From NCBI RefSeq assembly GCF_016864555.1, contig NZ_CP044012.1, positions 368,501-432,500 on the forward strand: a stretch of 64,000 nt of DNA. The letters are read 5' to 3'. Shown here one piece after another: positions 47,670 through 56,032 of the stretch. Position 1 is the first letter of the stretch. Every line of letters begins with the position of its first letter. The position numbers and the translations under genes were made by a program. This stretch comes from Sinorhizobium sp. BG8 (GTDB taxonomy: Bacteria > Pseudomonadota > Alphaproteobacteria > Rhizobiales > Rhizobiaceae). Below the pieces are notes generated by a model. It was given only the letters and a program-made list of their open reading frames with translations. It did no database searches and had not been told where the DNA came from.

Positions 47670-48941
47670 ATGAATGAAGTAAAGAGTGCCGGGAAACTCG
47701 GACTTTCCCAAGCGAAGTCTTATATCTCCCGCCTTGCCTTGGGCGCCACCGTATTGGTGGCGCTCATTGGTCCTGCATCTGCCGACGACTACCGCCTCGG
47801 CGTGATGGACAAGTTGCGTGTACGCGTTGCTGAATGGCAGACCGCCGAAGGCTCCGTGCGTGACTGGTCTGCGGTCAGCGGCGACTACGTAGTGGGCTCG
47901 TCCGGCAGCATTTCCATTCCATTCGTCGGCGAACTGCCGGCATCCGGGAAATCGACGAACGAAGTAGCGGAAGAAATCGGGCTGAAGATGCAGAAGCTCT
48001 TCGGGCTTCGCGACCGGCCGTCCGCCTCCGTCGAAATTGCGCAATATCGCCCGATCTACCTAGCCGGCGAAGTGCAGACTCCGGGCGAATATCCCTTCGC
48101 ACCGAACATGACCGTACTGAAGGCCATCAGCCTCGGTGGCGGCCTGCGCCGCACCGAGACCGGACAACGTTTTGCTCGCGATTTCATCCAGGCCCAGGGA
48201 GACACGGTCGTCCTGCTTGCAGAACGGAACCGCCTGCTCGTTCGCCGGGCCCGGCTGCAGGCCGAGATTGCGGACAAGCTGAACATCACTGCACCGGCGG
48301 AGATCAAGGATCTTCCGGAGGCGGCAAGCCTGCTTGAGAGCGAGACGGCCCTGATGGTTACTCGCGACAAGCGCCAGAAGCTCCAGCTGACGGCCCTTGC
48401 AGACCTCAAGTCGCTGCTCCAGAGCGAGATCGAATCCCTCGCCAAGAAGAACGACACCCAGTCGCGGCAGCTCGAACTCGTCCTCGACGATCGCGAGAAG
48501 GTCGATGAACTGGCCGAAAAGGGCCTTGCCATCAGTTCCCGCAAGCTGTCGCTCGAACAGCGCGTCGCCGATCTCCAGGCTGCGCTCCTGGACATCGATA
48601 CGGCATCGCTGAAGGCGAAGCAGGACATCAACAAGGCCGGCCAAGACGAAACCAATCTGCGCAACGATTGGGACGCCGAGCTTGCCCAGGAATTGCAGAA
48701 CACCGAGCACGAGCTGGAAACGCTCGCGTTGAAACTCGGGACGAGCAAGAACCTGATGTCCGAGGCTCTGGTGCAGTCGGCCGATGCCGCCGCGCTCAGC
48801 AGCGAGAACGCGGCAGCAAACGTGGGCTACTCCGTCGTTCGCGAAAAAGACGGCAAGCTGGTGGAGATACCGGCCGCCGAAAGCATGCAGGTTCTGCCGG
48901 GCGACGTCATCAAGGTCACCCTCAGCATACCGATGCAGTGA
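47670..48941 (+). CDS. exoF: Periplasmic/outer-membrane polysaccharide export protein ExoF
   Basis: Start at ATG 47670 gives 423 residues (S. meliloti ExoF is about 421). A signal peptide (about 1-40, LALGATVLVALIGPASADD) precedes the Wza-like poly-export domain (YRLGVMDKLRVRVAEW and GSSGSISIPFVGELPASGKS) and an SLBB-like segment (IYLAGEVQTPGEYPFAPNMT). A long coiled coil covers about 185-370. It lacks the lipobox of Wza. ExoF works with ExoY in the galactosyl step and with ExoP in export. It lies 53 bases after exoY and seven bases before exoQ. Confidence 0.93.
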   Translation: MNEVKSAGKLGLSQAKSYISRLALGATVLVALIGPASADDYRLGVMDKLRVRVAEWQTAEGSVRDWSAVSGDYVVGSSGSISIPFVGELPASGKSTNEVAEEIGLKMQKLFGLRDRPSASVEIAQYRPIYLAGEVQTPGEYPFAPNMTVLKAISLGGGLRRTETGQRFARDFIQAQGDTVVLLAERNRLLVRRARLQAEIADKLNITAPAEIKDLPEAASLLESETALMVTRDKRQKLQLTALADLKSLLQSEIESLAKKNDTQSRQLELVLDDREKVDELAEKGLAISSRKLSLEQRVADLQAALLDIDTASLKAKQDINKAGQDETNLRNDWDAELAQELQNTEHELETLALKLGTSKNLMSEALVQSADAAALSSENAAANVGYSVVREKDGKLVEIPAAESMQVLPGDVIKVTLSIPMQ

Positions 48942-48948
48942 GCCGTCG

Positions 48949-50307
48949 ATGCGGATAGCCAAGGTAAGGTTGATAGATCAGGAGCAGAACCAGCACTACG
49001 GAATTTTCGCCGTCGCGCTGTCGCTCTTCGCCTTTGCCTACTCCACGCGCTTCGGACCAATTGCGATCCTGGCCTATTATGGGCTGTGGCTACCATTGCT
49101 CTTCGTCGATCACCGCAGGGTGATCGGCGACCCCAAGCGCTATGCCTGGCTCTTCGTCTTTGCGATTTTCGCAATCGTCTCCGCCTTCTGGTCCGGCGCT
49201 CCGGGGTTCAGTGGCCGCACCGCCGTGCAGTATTTCACCCACGTCGTCTGCGCACTGATCGCCGCCCGCACGATCAACATCCGCACCCTTACGCGCGGCA
49301 TGATGGTCGGCACCGGCATCGTCCTCGTCTATTCGCTGCTCTTCGGGATTTATCTCTTCGATGCGCTTGATGGCACTTTCAGCTTCGTTGGCGAGTTTTC
49401 CTCCAAGAACCAGCTTGGTTTCTACGCTTCGCTTGGCGTTTACTTCGCCTTTGCCGGAGTTTTCATTTTGCGGGAGCGGCAGATCTGGATCGCCCTCTAC
49501 GGCGTGGTTGCCCTGCTTGCCGGATACTGCCTCATCGCATCCCAGTCTGCCACGTCCGTACTGGCACTTGCCGCCGTCCTGGCGCTGTCGGTCGGCATGC
49601 GCTTCCTCGGCATGCTCTCGCCACGCCACCGGAAAATCTTCTTCACCACCCTCGTCGTATTCGGGACGATTTCGGCGATCGCAGCCCTGTACGGCGGCGC
49701 GTTCGAACTCATTCTCGGTGCGTTCGGCAAGGATGCGACCCTGACGGGCCGTACTTATCTGTGGCAACAGGGGATGGAGGCGGCGGCGCAGTCACCGGTG
49801 TTCGGCGTCGGATACCAGGGCTTCTGGGTTCCCGGCTTTTCGGAAGCAGAGCGACTGTGGGACGACTTCTTCATCGAGTCCCGCAGCGGCTTCCACTTCC
49901 ACAATACCTATATCGAAGCTGCGGTTGAGACAGGCATCATCGGCCTCGGCCTTCTTTGCATGGTGCTGATCACGAATGTGCTCGGACATTTGAAGCATCT
50001 GCTTGCTCGCGACGAGGATGTTCAGTCGTCCATCCTCTTCGGCATCGCCATGCTTCTTTTCGTCCGCTCCTTCGTGGAGATCGACATCATGACGCCCTAT
50101 CAGATCGGCTCGTTCCTGCTCTACTATTCGGCGGCCAAGCTGACGATTCCCTCTCGCCGCACCACGAACTCTGCGGCAGACTGGCCATCGCGTCGGACCG
50201 TGGCAGGCGAGGTCCCCACCGCCCGGTCCGTCCGGAGATTGGCCGCCGCACGCGACGCGTGGAACAGCGTAGGCGTGAAACGGCGAGGCTACACGCTTTC
50301 TCCGTAG
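48949..50307 (+). CDS. exoQ: Succinoglycan polymerase ExoQ (Wzy-type)
   Basis: Start at ATG 48949 gives 452 residues, starting MRIAKVRLIDQEQNQHYGIF. It has about ten to eleven hydrophobic segments and the O-antigen-ligase/Wzy motif region (VGYQGFWVPGF, then GFHFHNTYIEAAVETGIIGL, about 316-335), the conserved periplasmic HN loop. The C-terminal 50 residues are a basic hydrophilic tail. ExoQ makes high-molecular-weight succinoglycan. Its last 19 bases overlap the convergent glutamine-synthetase-like gene. exoZ, which follows exoQ in S. meliloti, is absent. Confidence 0.93.
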   Translation: MRIAKVRLIDQEQNQHYGIFAVALSLFAFAYSTRFGPIAILAYYGLWLPLLFVDHRRVIGDPKRYAWLFVFAIFAIVSAFWSGAPGFSGRTAVQYFTHVVCALIAARTINIRTLTRGMMVGTGIVLVYSLLFGIYLFDALDGTFSFVGEFSSKNQLGFYASLGVYFAFAGVFILRERQIWIALYGVVALLAGYCLIASQSATSVLALAAVLALSVGMRFLGMLSPRHRKIFFTTLVVFGTISAIAALYGGAFELILGAFGKDATLTGRTYLWQQGMEAAAQSPVFGVGYQGFWVPGFSEAERLWDDFFIESRSGFHFHNTYIEAAVETGIIGLGLLCMVLITNVLGHLKHLLARDEDVQSSILFGIAMLLFVRSFVEIDIMTPYQIGSFLLYYSAAKLTIPSRRTTNSAADWPSRRTVAGEVPTARSVRRLAAARDAWNSVGVKRRGYTLSP

Positions 50308-51677
50308 ATTTTCCGCTCCAGAGCCGTAACCTCTGCCGCAAAGCGCCGATACTCGGCTCGCTTGAGCGCCAGGAAGACGTGATGCAGGCGTTCTCCCAGG
50401 GCATCCCTCAGGAAGGCTGAGGAGGATGCGGCGCTGATTGCGCTTCGCCAGTCGGGGGGCAGTTCGTCGCTTGCGCCCGGGCGATAGCTCCTTGCCTCGG
50501 GTCCTGGATCGGATTTCGAGGATATGCCCCGGTGTATGCCGGCCAGGACCGTGGCTCCGACGAGATAGGGGTTGGCGTCGATTCCGGCGGCGCGCTGTTC
50601 AAGATGCCTTGCACCGGGAGCACCCGCCGGAATTCGCACGGCAACACTGCGATTGTTGAAGCCCCAGGTGGGCGCCGTCGGCGCATAGCTTTGCGCGGAG
50701 AACCGCCGCCACGAATTGAGGTGCGGCGCGAAGACCAGCATCGACTCGTCCATCGTCTCCAGCAATCCGGCGACGGCGTGCCGCAACGGGGCAACGAGTA
50801 CCCCGCCTTCGTCGGCAAAGAGGTTGCGTCCGTTGCCGTCGTTCAGACTTGCATGGACATGCATACCTGATCCTGCCCGGTCGGCGAACGGCTTTGCCAT
50901 GAAGCAGGCCATCATCCCGTGGCGAAGCGCCACGGCGCGAATGAGCCGCTTCAGCATCACGAGGTCGTCCGCAGCACGCAGCGCGGCCCCGTGCCGCAAG
51001 GTCAGCTCGAATTGCCCTTCCGCGTACTCCGATATCAGAGTTTCGACCGGCAACCCCTGAACCTCTGCGCCCTGGTAGACGGCATCGATGAACGGCTCCA
51101 GCCGATCGAGTTCGCTGACACCATAGACCTGGATTCCTTCTGGCCGCTCCCCGGAGAGAGGCAGTCGCAGCGCCTGGAACCCGCCATCCGCATCCCGTTG
51201 CCTGTCGAGCAGGTAGAACTCGAGCTCATAGGCCAGCACCGGATGATAGCCCTCGGCCTTCAGCATGTTGTCGCGACGGGCGAGCGCATGGCGAGGATCG
51301 GCGGCCATGGGACTGGCGTCGAGTTCGTAGAGCGCGAGGCGGACCTCGCCACGCGGTGGCGACGTCCAGGGAAGCCTGACCAGGGACCCCGCGATCGGCC
51401 ATGCGCGGCGATCGGCATCGCCGTCGGCCCACACCAGACCGGTTTCCTCCACATCCTCGCCAGTCACGTCGAGGCCGAGAATCGATCCCGGCAGATGTCG
51501 CCCGGAGCGAAAGAGAGGCAAAAGTTCATGGCGCCGAATGATCTTGCCCCGCGCGATGCCGTTGGCGTCGACAAGGACCAGGTCGAACGCCGTGATGTCC
51601 GGATGGGCAGCCAGAAATGCCTCGGCCTCCTCGACAGCCGCTACACCTGCCGGGCGGATGGATGCCAGTTCGCTCAA
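50289..51677 (-). CDS. Glutamine-synthetase-family ligase, PuuA-like (gamma-glutamylamine synthetase)
   Basis: A 462-residue GS-family enzyme. The ATP/metal core is visible: EFYLLDR (about 153-159), EYAEGQFELTLRHG (about 217-230), GSGMHVHASL (about 271-280) and RIPAG (about 350-354). It lacks the adenylylation signature of true GlnA and resembles PuuA/GlnA3-type enzymes that glutamylate putrescine or another amine. The start is TTG at 51677, overlapping the aminotransferase stop, with GGAGGG seven bases upstream. With the aminotransferase upstream it forms an amine-catabolic pair controlled by the AraC gene nearby. Amine substrate unknown. Confidence 0.85.
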   Translation of the reverse strand: MSELASIRPAGVAAVEEAEAFLAAHPDITAFDLVLVDANGIARGKIIRRHELLPLFRSGRHLPGSILGLDVTGEDVEETGLVWADGDADRRAWPIAGSLVRLPWTSPPRGEVRLALYELDASPMAADPRHALARRDNMLKAEGYHPVLAYELEFYLLDRQRDADGGFQALRLPLSGERPEGIQVYGVSELDRLEPFIDAVYQGAEVQGLPVETLISEYAEGQFELTLRHGAALRAADDLVMLKRLIRAVALRHGMMACFMAKPFADRAGSGMHVHASLNDGNGRNLFADEGGVLVAPLRHAVAGLLETMDESMLVFAPHLNSWRRFSAQSYAPTAPTWGFNNRSVAVRIPAGAPGARHLEQRAAGIDANPYLVGATVLAGIHRGISSKSDPGPEARSYRPGASDELPPDWRSAISAASSSAFLRDALGERLHHVFLALKRAEYRRFAAEVTALERKIYGESV

Positions 51678-53074
51678 GCAGCAGCCCTCCGACCCGTGAG
51701 CCGCCCCGTGGCTGCCGCGAACGCGACCACCAGCCCATCCGCCTCTTCTTCCGACAGGACCGGGCTCACGAGCACCATGTTGTGGAACGGCGTCAAGAGA
51801 TAGCCGAGATTGAGCAAAGAGAGATGAAGTGCTGCCTCAAGGACATCAGAAGCGACGGCGCGGGCCTCTTGCGCGTTGCGCACCGGTTCCGGCGAAAACA
51901 CCACCTCGAGCCTCGCCCCGACGCGGGTGACGGTCCAGTCGAGTTCCGCCGCGGCGATGGCGTCGCGAAAACCGGCCTCGATCCGGCTGGCGCGTTCGTT
52001 CATCGTCGCGTAGGCCTCTTCCGTCATCACGTCTTCCAGGCATGCCCTGAGGCAGGCGAGTTGCAGGGCACTGCCCGACAGTGTCGTTCCGATCCCCGAA
52101 TGTCCATGCCCGCTCTGGCTCCGGCGAATATCGTGGAGGAGTTCGGAGATTGCCTCGCTCATGCCCCAGACCGCAACCGGCACACCCCCGCCGATCGGCT
52201 TGCCCATCACCATCATGTCGGGCTCGAGGCCGTGCACGCGACTGTATCCGCCGAGGCCGCTCGAAATCGTGTGCGTTTCATCTATGAGCAAGAGCGTGCC
52301 GTGAAGCCGCGTCAGGCGCCGAAGCGTGGAGTGGAAACCGGGCTGCGGGAGGATCATGCCGCAATTTGTCATGACCGGCTCCGCAATGACGCATGCGATG
52401 TCGCCGGAGGAGAGCGCCGCCTCCAGTGTCGCCTCGTCATTGAATGGTACGGCGATCGTGAACTCCCCGAGGTCGCGGACCTGACCGAGGAGGTTCTTCC
52501 TGGAAACGGTCCGACCATCCACGACGTCGACCAGCGTATCGTCGACCGCGCCATGATAGCAGCCGTCGAACACGAGAACCTTCGAGCGTTTGGTCACCGC
52601 CCGCGCGGCCCGGATGGCGAAGCGATTGGCATCGCTTGCTGTTGCTGCAAGCTGCCACCGCGGAAGTCCGAAACGATCGGCAAGCATCCTGCCGACATGC
52701 GCCGCATCGGAGGATGGGAGCATCGTGGTGAGCCCGCGCGTTCCCGAGGTGCGAAGGGCCTGCAGTACCGGCTCGGGTCCGTGCCCGAACATCGCTCCCG
52801 TGTCGCCAAGGCAAAAATCGATGACCTCGTTGCCGTCGATATCCCTCAGGCGGACGCCGGAGGCCTCTTCGATCACCATCGGAAAGGGCATCGGCCAGTC
52901 AAGCATCCAGTGTTGGGGCACGCCGTCGAAGAACCCAGACGTTTCGATTTTGTGGGCTGACTGGGATTTCGGCCTGCGGCGAACGAAGGTCCCCGTCTCC
53001 TCAGCGATGATCGCCCGTGCCCGCTCTTCGATTGCTTCCCTATGGGCCGAGTCCAGCCCTCTGCTCGCAAGCAT
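51674..53074 (-). CDS. Class III aminotransferase, PLP-dependent
   Basis: Start at ATG 53074, nine bases after GGGAG, gives 466 residues; a GTG at 53107 would add 11 but crosses an operator-like palindrome. The PLP lysine is in MVMGKPIGGGVPVAVWG (about 276), the ring-binding Asp in LLLIDETHTISSG (about 248-260), and EVIDFCLGDTGAMFGHGPEP is the N-terminal glycine region. The overall pattern is closer to glutamate-1-semialdehyde mutase-like aminotransferases than to omega-aminotransferase proper. It overlaps the GS-like gene by four bases, so the pair acts together. Substrate not identifiable. Confidence 0.82.
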   Translation of the reverse strand: MLASRGLDSAHREAIEERARAIIAEETGTFVRRRPKSQSAHKIETSGFFDGVPQHWMLDWPMPFPMVIEEASGVRLRDIDGNEVIDFCLGDTGAMFGHGPEPVLQALRTSGTRGLTTMLPSSDAAHVGRMLADRFGLPRWQLAATASDANRFAIRAARAVTKRSKVLVFDGCYHGAVDDTLVDVVDGRTVSRKNLLGQVRDLGEFTIAVPFNDEATLEAALSSGDIACVIAEPVMTNCGMILPQPGFHSTLRRLTRLHGTLLLIDETHTISSGLGGYSRVHGLEPDMMVMGKPIGGGVPVAVWGMSEAISELLHDIRRSQSGHGHSGIGTTLSGSALQLACLRACLEDVMTEEAYATMNERASRIEAGFRDAIAAAELDWTVTRVGARLEVVFSPEPVRNAQEARAVASDVLEAALHLSLLNLGYLLTPFHNMVLVSPVLSEEEADGLVVAFAAATGRLTGRRAAA

Positions 53075-53101
53075 CACACATCGCTCCCACACCGAAAATG
53101 T

Positions 53102-53125
53102 GATCACATATAATTGGTTGTGATC
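53102..53125. promoter_or_regulatory. Inverted repeat GATCACA-N10-TGTGATC before the aminotransferase
   Basis: Perfect seven-base arms (53102-53108 and 53119-53125) around a ten-base AT-rich centre containing TATAAT-like sequence lie 27 bases before the aminotransferase ATG and 42 bases after the AraC gene stop. The position suits a promoter-overlapping operator for the aminotransferase-ligase pair. The binding protein is unknown; TGTGA-type arms also recall Crp/Fnr sites. Confidence 0.5.
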
Positions 53126-53167
53126 TTTTTTGTCAAACGCTGCGGAGCGAGCGCCAAAGACCCGGCA

Positions 53168-54217
53168 TCAAAATGCACTGACGATCCTCAACCATTCATG
53201 AACCGAGGCAGCCTCCGCATGCGGCGGGAAGTAGACGCCAGCCGGCAACCCGCCGTTTGCGCCCCGTGCCTCGCTGGGACTGATCCCGAAGCGGTTCCGG
53301 AAGGCGCGGGAAAAGACCGATACGTCAGTGAAGCCGCAACTATAGGCGATTTCGCCAATCGTGCGCTTGCGGCCATCGGCAAGAGCATCGAACGCCCAGC
53401 GCAGGCGGCGCGAACGGATATACTCGGTCACCCCTCCAATCGGCTCGAACAACCTGTACAGCGAAGCACGAGAAAGACCGAACGTCTTGGAAAGATATTC
53501 CGGACCCAATTCATGGGACGAGAGATGCTTGTCGATATGATCCTTGATCTGAACGATCAAAGCACCACGAAGCGCGACGGACGTATCTCCCACATTCTCG
53601 GGCTTTCCGGACACGAGTTGTGCCACCAGGTCGGCAGTTGCCTGGACGATCGCCGGGGCATCGCTTTGGGTCAGGTCGGGAAGCACGCGATAAACTGAAA
53701 GGAAATGACTGCCGATAAGCCGACCTGCGGCTGAATCGCTCTTGAGCAGCATGCCGTGCAGTCCATCCATCTGGCTCTCCTGCGCGAACAGCAACTGGCG
53801 AGGTATGGCCAGCGTGAGAAAGATATTGTGGGCCGTCTGCGTACGCGTTGGCCTCGCAAGATCGATGACGCAGACATCACCCCGTTCCGATCTCGACGTC
53901 TTGCCGTCAATGGTGCGGATCTCGCCTCCCTCGAGAACGACCTCAATGAGGATCAGATCCAATCCCGTCCGGGCGATCCTGCTCGCTTCGCGAACGAACT
54001 CATAGGAAGTACCGCTGACATGCCCGGAGAAGAAAACGCCCGGCCCCATGAAGAAAGAGCTTATATCTGCGCGCGCTTCCGTCTCATCCTCGGGAACCGA
54101 CACGCGGGTCGAGCATAACGGGTCAAGCGTTTCGGTGAAAATCTCCGATGCCCGGCGCCAGTCGCCGGAAAAAGAAAGACCAACACTTGAAACGGGAATT
54201 CTGCTGTCTGGAGCCAT
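53168..54217 (-). CDS. AraC-family transcriptional regulator
   Basis: A 349-residue protein with an N-terminal AraC-binding-type sensor region (about 20-190, including the segment FMGPGVFFSGHVSGTSYEFV) and a C-terminal double HTH (about 230-330). The first helix pair is LSKTFGLSRASLYRLFEPIG and the second is IGEIAYSCGFTDVSVFSRAF, followed by RNRFGISPSEAR, the AraC signature. It lies just upstream of the aminotransferase and GS-like genes in the same direction and most likely activates them in response to their substrate. Confidence 0.88.
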   Translation of the reverse strand: MAPDSRIPVSSVGLSFSGDWRRASEIFTETLDPLCSTRVSVPEDETEARADISSFFMGPGVFFSGHVSGTSYEFVREASRIARTGLDLILIEVVLEGGEIRTIDGKTSRSERGDVCVIDLARPTRTQTAHNIFLTLAIPRQLLFAQESQMDGLHGMLLKSDSAAGRLIGSHFLSVYRVLPDLTQSDAPAIVQATADLVAQLVSGKPENVGDTSVALRGALIVQIKDHIDKHLSSHELGPEYLSKTFGLSRASLYRLFEPIGGVTEYIRSRRLRWAFDALADGRKRTIGEIAYSCGFTDVSVFSRAFRNRFGISPSEARGANGGLPAGVYFPPHAEAASVHEWLRIVSAF

Positions 54218-54589
54218 AGTAATATATCAGCTTAAACTGGACAAATTGCCACTTGTTACCGGGGCGGTTTTGCCGCGGCAATGGTATCTATCGACATCGA
54301 AAATCAAATTCGTCTCCGTAACTACAAGCTAAGATAGTAACGCGACAGAAGTCCAAAAAATTCTGATCAGTTCACGAAACTGTGCTTTCTGAAACATAGG
54401 CACGGCGTCTCATTCTTTATGCCTTCCGTCTCATATTGCTGCATTGCACGCAAAACATCATTGACACATCGCTTACTTGCACCCCCCATCATGTCCCATA
54501 CGTTACGTCTTTTGAGGGATTAGGAGTTCTCGGCGAACGCAAAACAACAAAAGTCACCATTGATGATGTTTATTGGGGAATAAGGACCG
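54218..54589. promoter_or_regulatory. Divergent gap between AraC gene and the double-HTH gene
   Basis: About 370 bases with no credible gene, AT-rich between 54290 and 54450. A perfect 12-base palindrome, TTGCCGCGGCAA (54270-54281), lies 53 bases before the AraC start and could be its operator. A TTGACA hexamer occurs near 54459-54464 on plus but no convincing -10 element follows. Confidence 0.4.
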
Positions 54590-55486
54590 ATGGATCAGCT
54601 TTCGTTTGAACGCATTGCATTCAACTATCGGCTTTCGCCGGATAACCTGCGCAGGCACCCGAAATTCACCGAAGTCCGCAATCGCATGGTCGAGGGGATA
54701 CTCGCCGTCTACGCTGGCGACCATCTCACGAATCGCCTGCTGCTCGAGCAGGGGCGCCACATGTCGTTCTTGACCGTCCTCTGCCTGCATGCAGCGCAAG
54801 ACCCCAACACACCATCGACATGGCTGACCCTCGGCAAGCTCCAGCGGGAGATCACCGAACATGGGTTCGCGAGCAGAAACCGCGTGGAAGCGCAGGTCTC
54901 CGCCCTGAAGAAGTACGGCCTGCTGGCGCAGCAACCACAAGCCGCCGATCGGCGTATCCGGCTCCTTCAGCCCACCGCCAAGATGCTCGCCCGCGATGCT
55001 TCGGTCGTGCGCCTCCAGCTCGCCGCGCTCGCAGAACTGGAAGGCGATCCCTCGGCCTTCAACAGCGTCTTGTCGCCTGACTTCCATCGCGCGATACGTC
55101 GTGCGAGCGTCGAGCGTTTGCAGGACATCGATATGTTGATGCACAGCCACAGCAAGCTCTCGGCCTTTTTCGACCACGATTGCGGCTACCTCATCTTGCT
55201 GATCTTGCTGTCAAACGCGGCGAAGAACGGCGGCATGCGCGCAAACACCTGCTTCCAGCGGCTGGCCACGCAGACGGGTGTTTCCCGCACCCATGTCCGC
55301 CGCCTGCTCGAGGCCGTCCGCGACAAGGGGCTTCTTTCCTTCTCCGGGCGGGGCGGTCACGACATCCAGCTGACGCCTGCGATGTGGGATGTTGCGGACC
55401 AGTGGTTCGCCGAGGAACTGGCCATGGTCGAGCTTATCGCCGGAGAGGCGAGAGCCGAGCGGGCGGGAGGAAAGATCGCCGCCTGA
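54590..55486 (+). CDS. Unidentified protein with two winged-helix-like domains, probable regulator
   Basis: A 298-residue soluble protein that I cannot place in a family. Residues about 77-130 look like a MarR-type winged helix (TLGKLQREITEHGFASRNRV, then LKKYGLLAQQPQAADRRIRL with a DRR wing). Residues about 217-265 look like a second one (CFQRLATQTGVSRTHVRRLL, then VRDKGLLSFSGRGGHDIQLT). An AAGGA site precedes the ATG. It stands alone, divergent from the AraC gene and convergent with the DUF3307-like gene. A DNA-binding role is inferred from the two HTH-like segments. Confidence 0.65.
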   Translation: MDQLSFERIAFNYRLSPDNLRRHPKFTEVRNRMVEGILAVYAGDHLTNRLLLEQGRHMSFLTVLCLHAAQDPNTPSTWLTLGKLQREITEHGFASRNRVEAQVSALKKYGLLAQQPQAADRRIRLLQPTAKMLARDASVVRLQLAALAELEGDPSAFNSVLSPDFHRAIRRASVERLQDIDMLMHSHSKLSAFFDHDCGYLILLILLSNAAKNGGMRANTCFQRLATQTGVSRTHVRRLLEAVRDKGLLSFSGRGGHDIQLTPAMWDVADQWFAEELAMVELIAGEARAERAGGKIAA

Positions 55487-55540
55487 GTGCTTTGCAGGTC
55501 TGGGGCGGCTGTCCACCCAGGACAGGCCGTCCGGTGTGGG

Positions 55541-55948
55541 TCAGCTGGCGCCGACCTTTGCTGCCAAGAGCACCACGAAGACGAGGTGAGTGAAATGGTG
55601 CAGCGTCTGGTCTGCACCAAAGAGCCACCAGAATGCCGACTGGTCTGGGCGGGCGCCGATGCGCCGGCCCGTGTTGCACTTCACCCTGTCGATGGCTGCA
55701 TGAACGATGCAGTCAACCGCGCCGAACCAGACGTAAGCCGGGGCAAAGATCAGGCAGATGAGTCCGGTCAGGGCACCGTGCACCCCCGCATGCGCGAGCA
55801 GGGGAGCAAACCAGTTCGTGTCGGCTTCCTTGCGCACCACCATCCAATGCGTCTGCAGGATGAAGTCACCGAAGTAATGCTTCAGGATGAACAACGCCGA
55901 GAAGACGGCGAACCAGAGTGTTGATACTTGCTCCGGGATTACGGTCAT
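55541..55948 (-). CDS. DUF3307-like small integral membrane protein
   Basis: A 135-residue protein with four hydrophobic segments. FILKHYFGDFILQTHWMVVR (about 20-39) matches the DUF3307 start (aromatic-D-F-x-L-Q), and the later VDCIVHAAIDRVK and ADQTLHHFTHLVFVVLLAA carry His residues also typical of that family. Function unknown. It is separated from the upstream AGE gene by a terminator and so is its own unit. Family call made by eye. Confidence 0.65.
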   Translation of the reverse strand: MTVIPEQVSTLWFAVFSALFILKHYFGDFILQTHWMVVRKEADTNWFAPLLAHAGVHGALTGLICLIFAPAYVWFGAVDCIVHAAIDRVKCNTGRRIGARPDQSAFWWLFGADQTLHHFTHLVFVVLLAAKVGAS

Positions 55949-56012
55949 CCAAAGCCCTGCCTTTCACAAGGCAAGCTTATTCCAGAAGTTCCGTAACGAA
56001 AAATGAAAGTTG

Positions 56013-56031
56013 TGGCGCCTTCGGCGCCACG
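56013..56031 (-). terminator. Rho-independent terminator after the AGE-family gene
   Basis: Eight-base arms GTGGCGCC and GGCGCCAC around a TTC loop lie directly after the AGE-family stop on the minus strand, followed by AACTTTCATTTTTCG. This is a GC-rich stem with a T-rich tail. Confidence 0.75.
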
Positions 56032-56032
56032 T

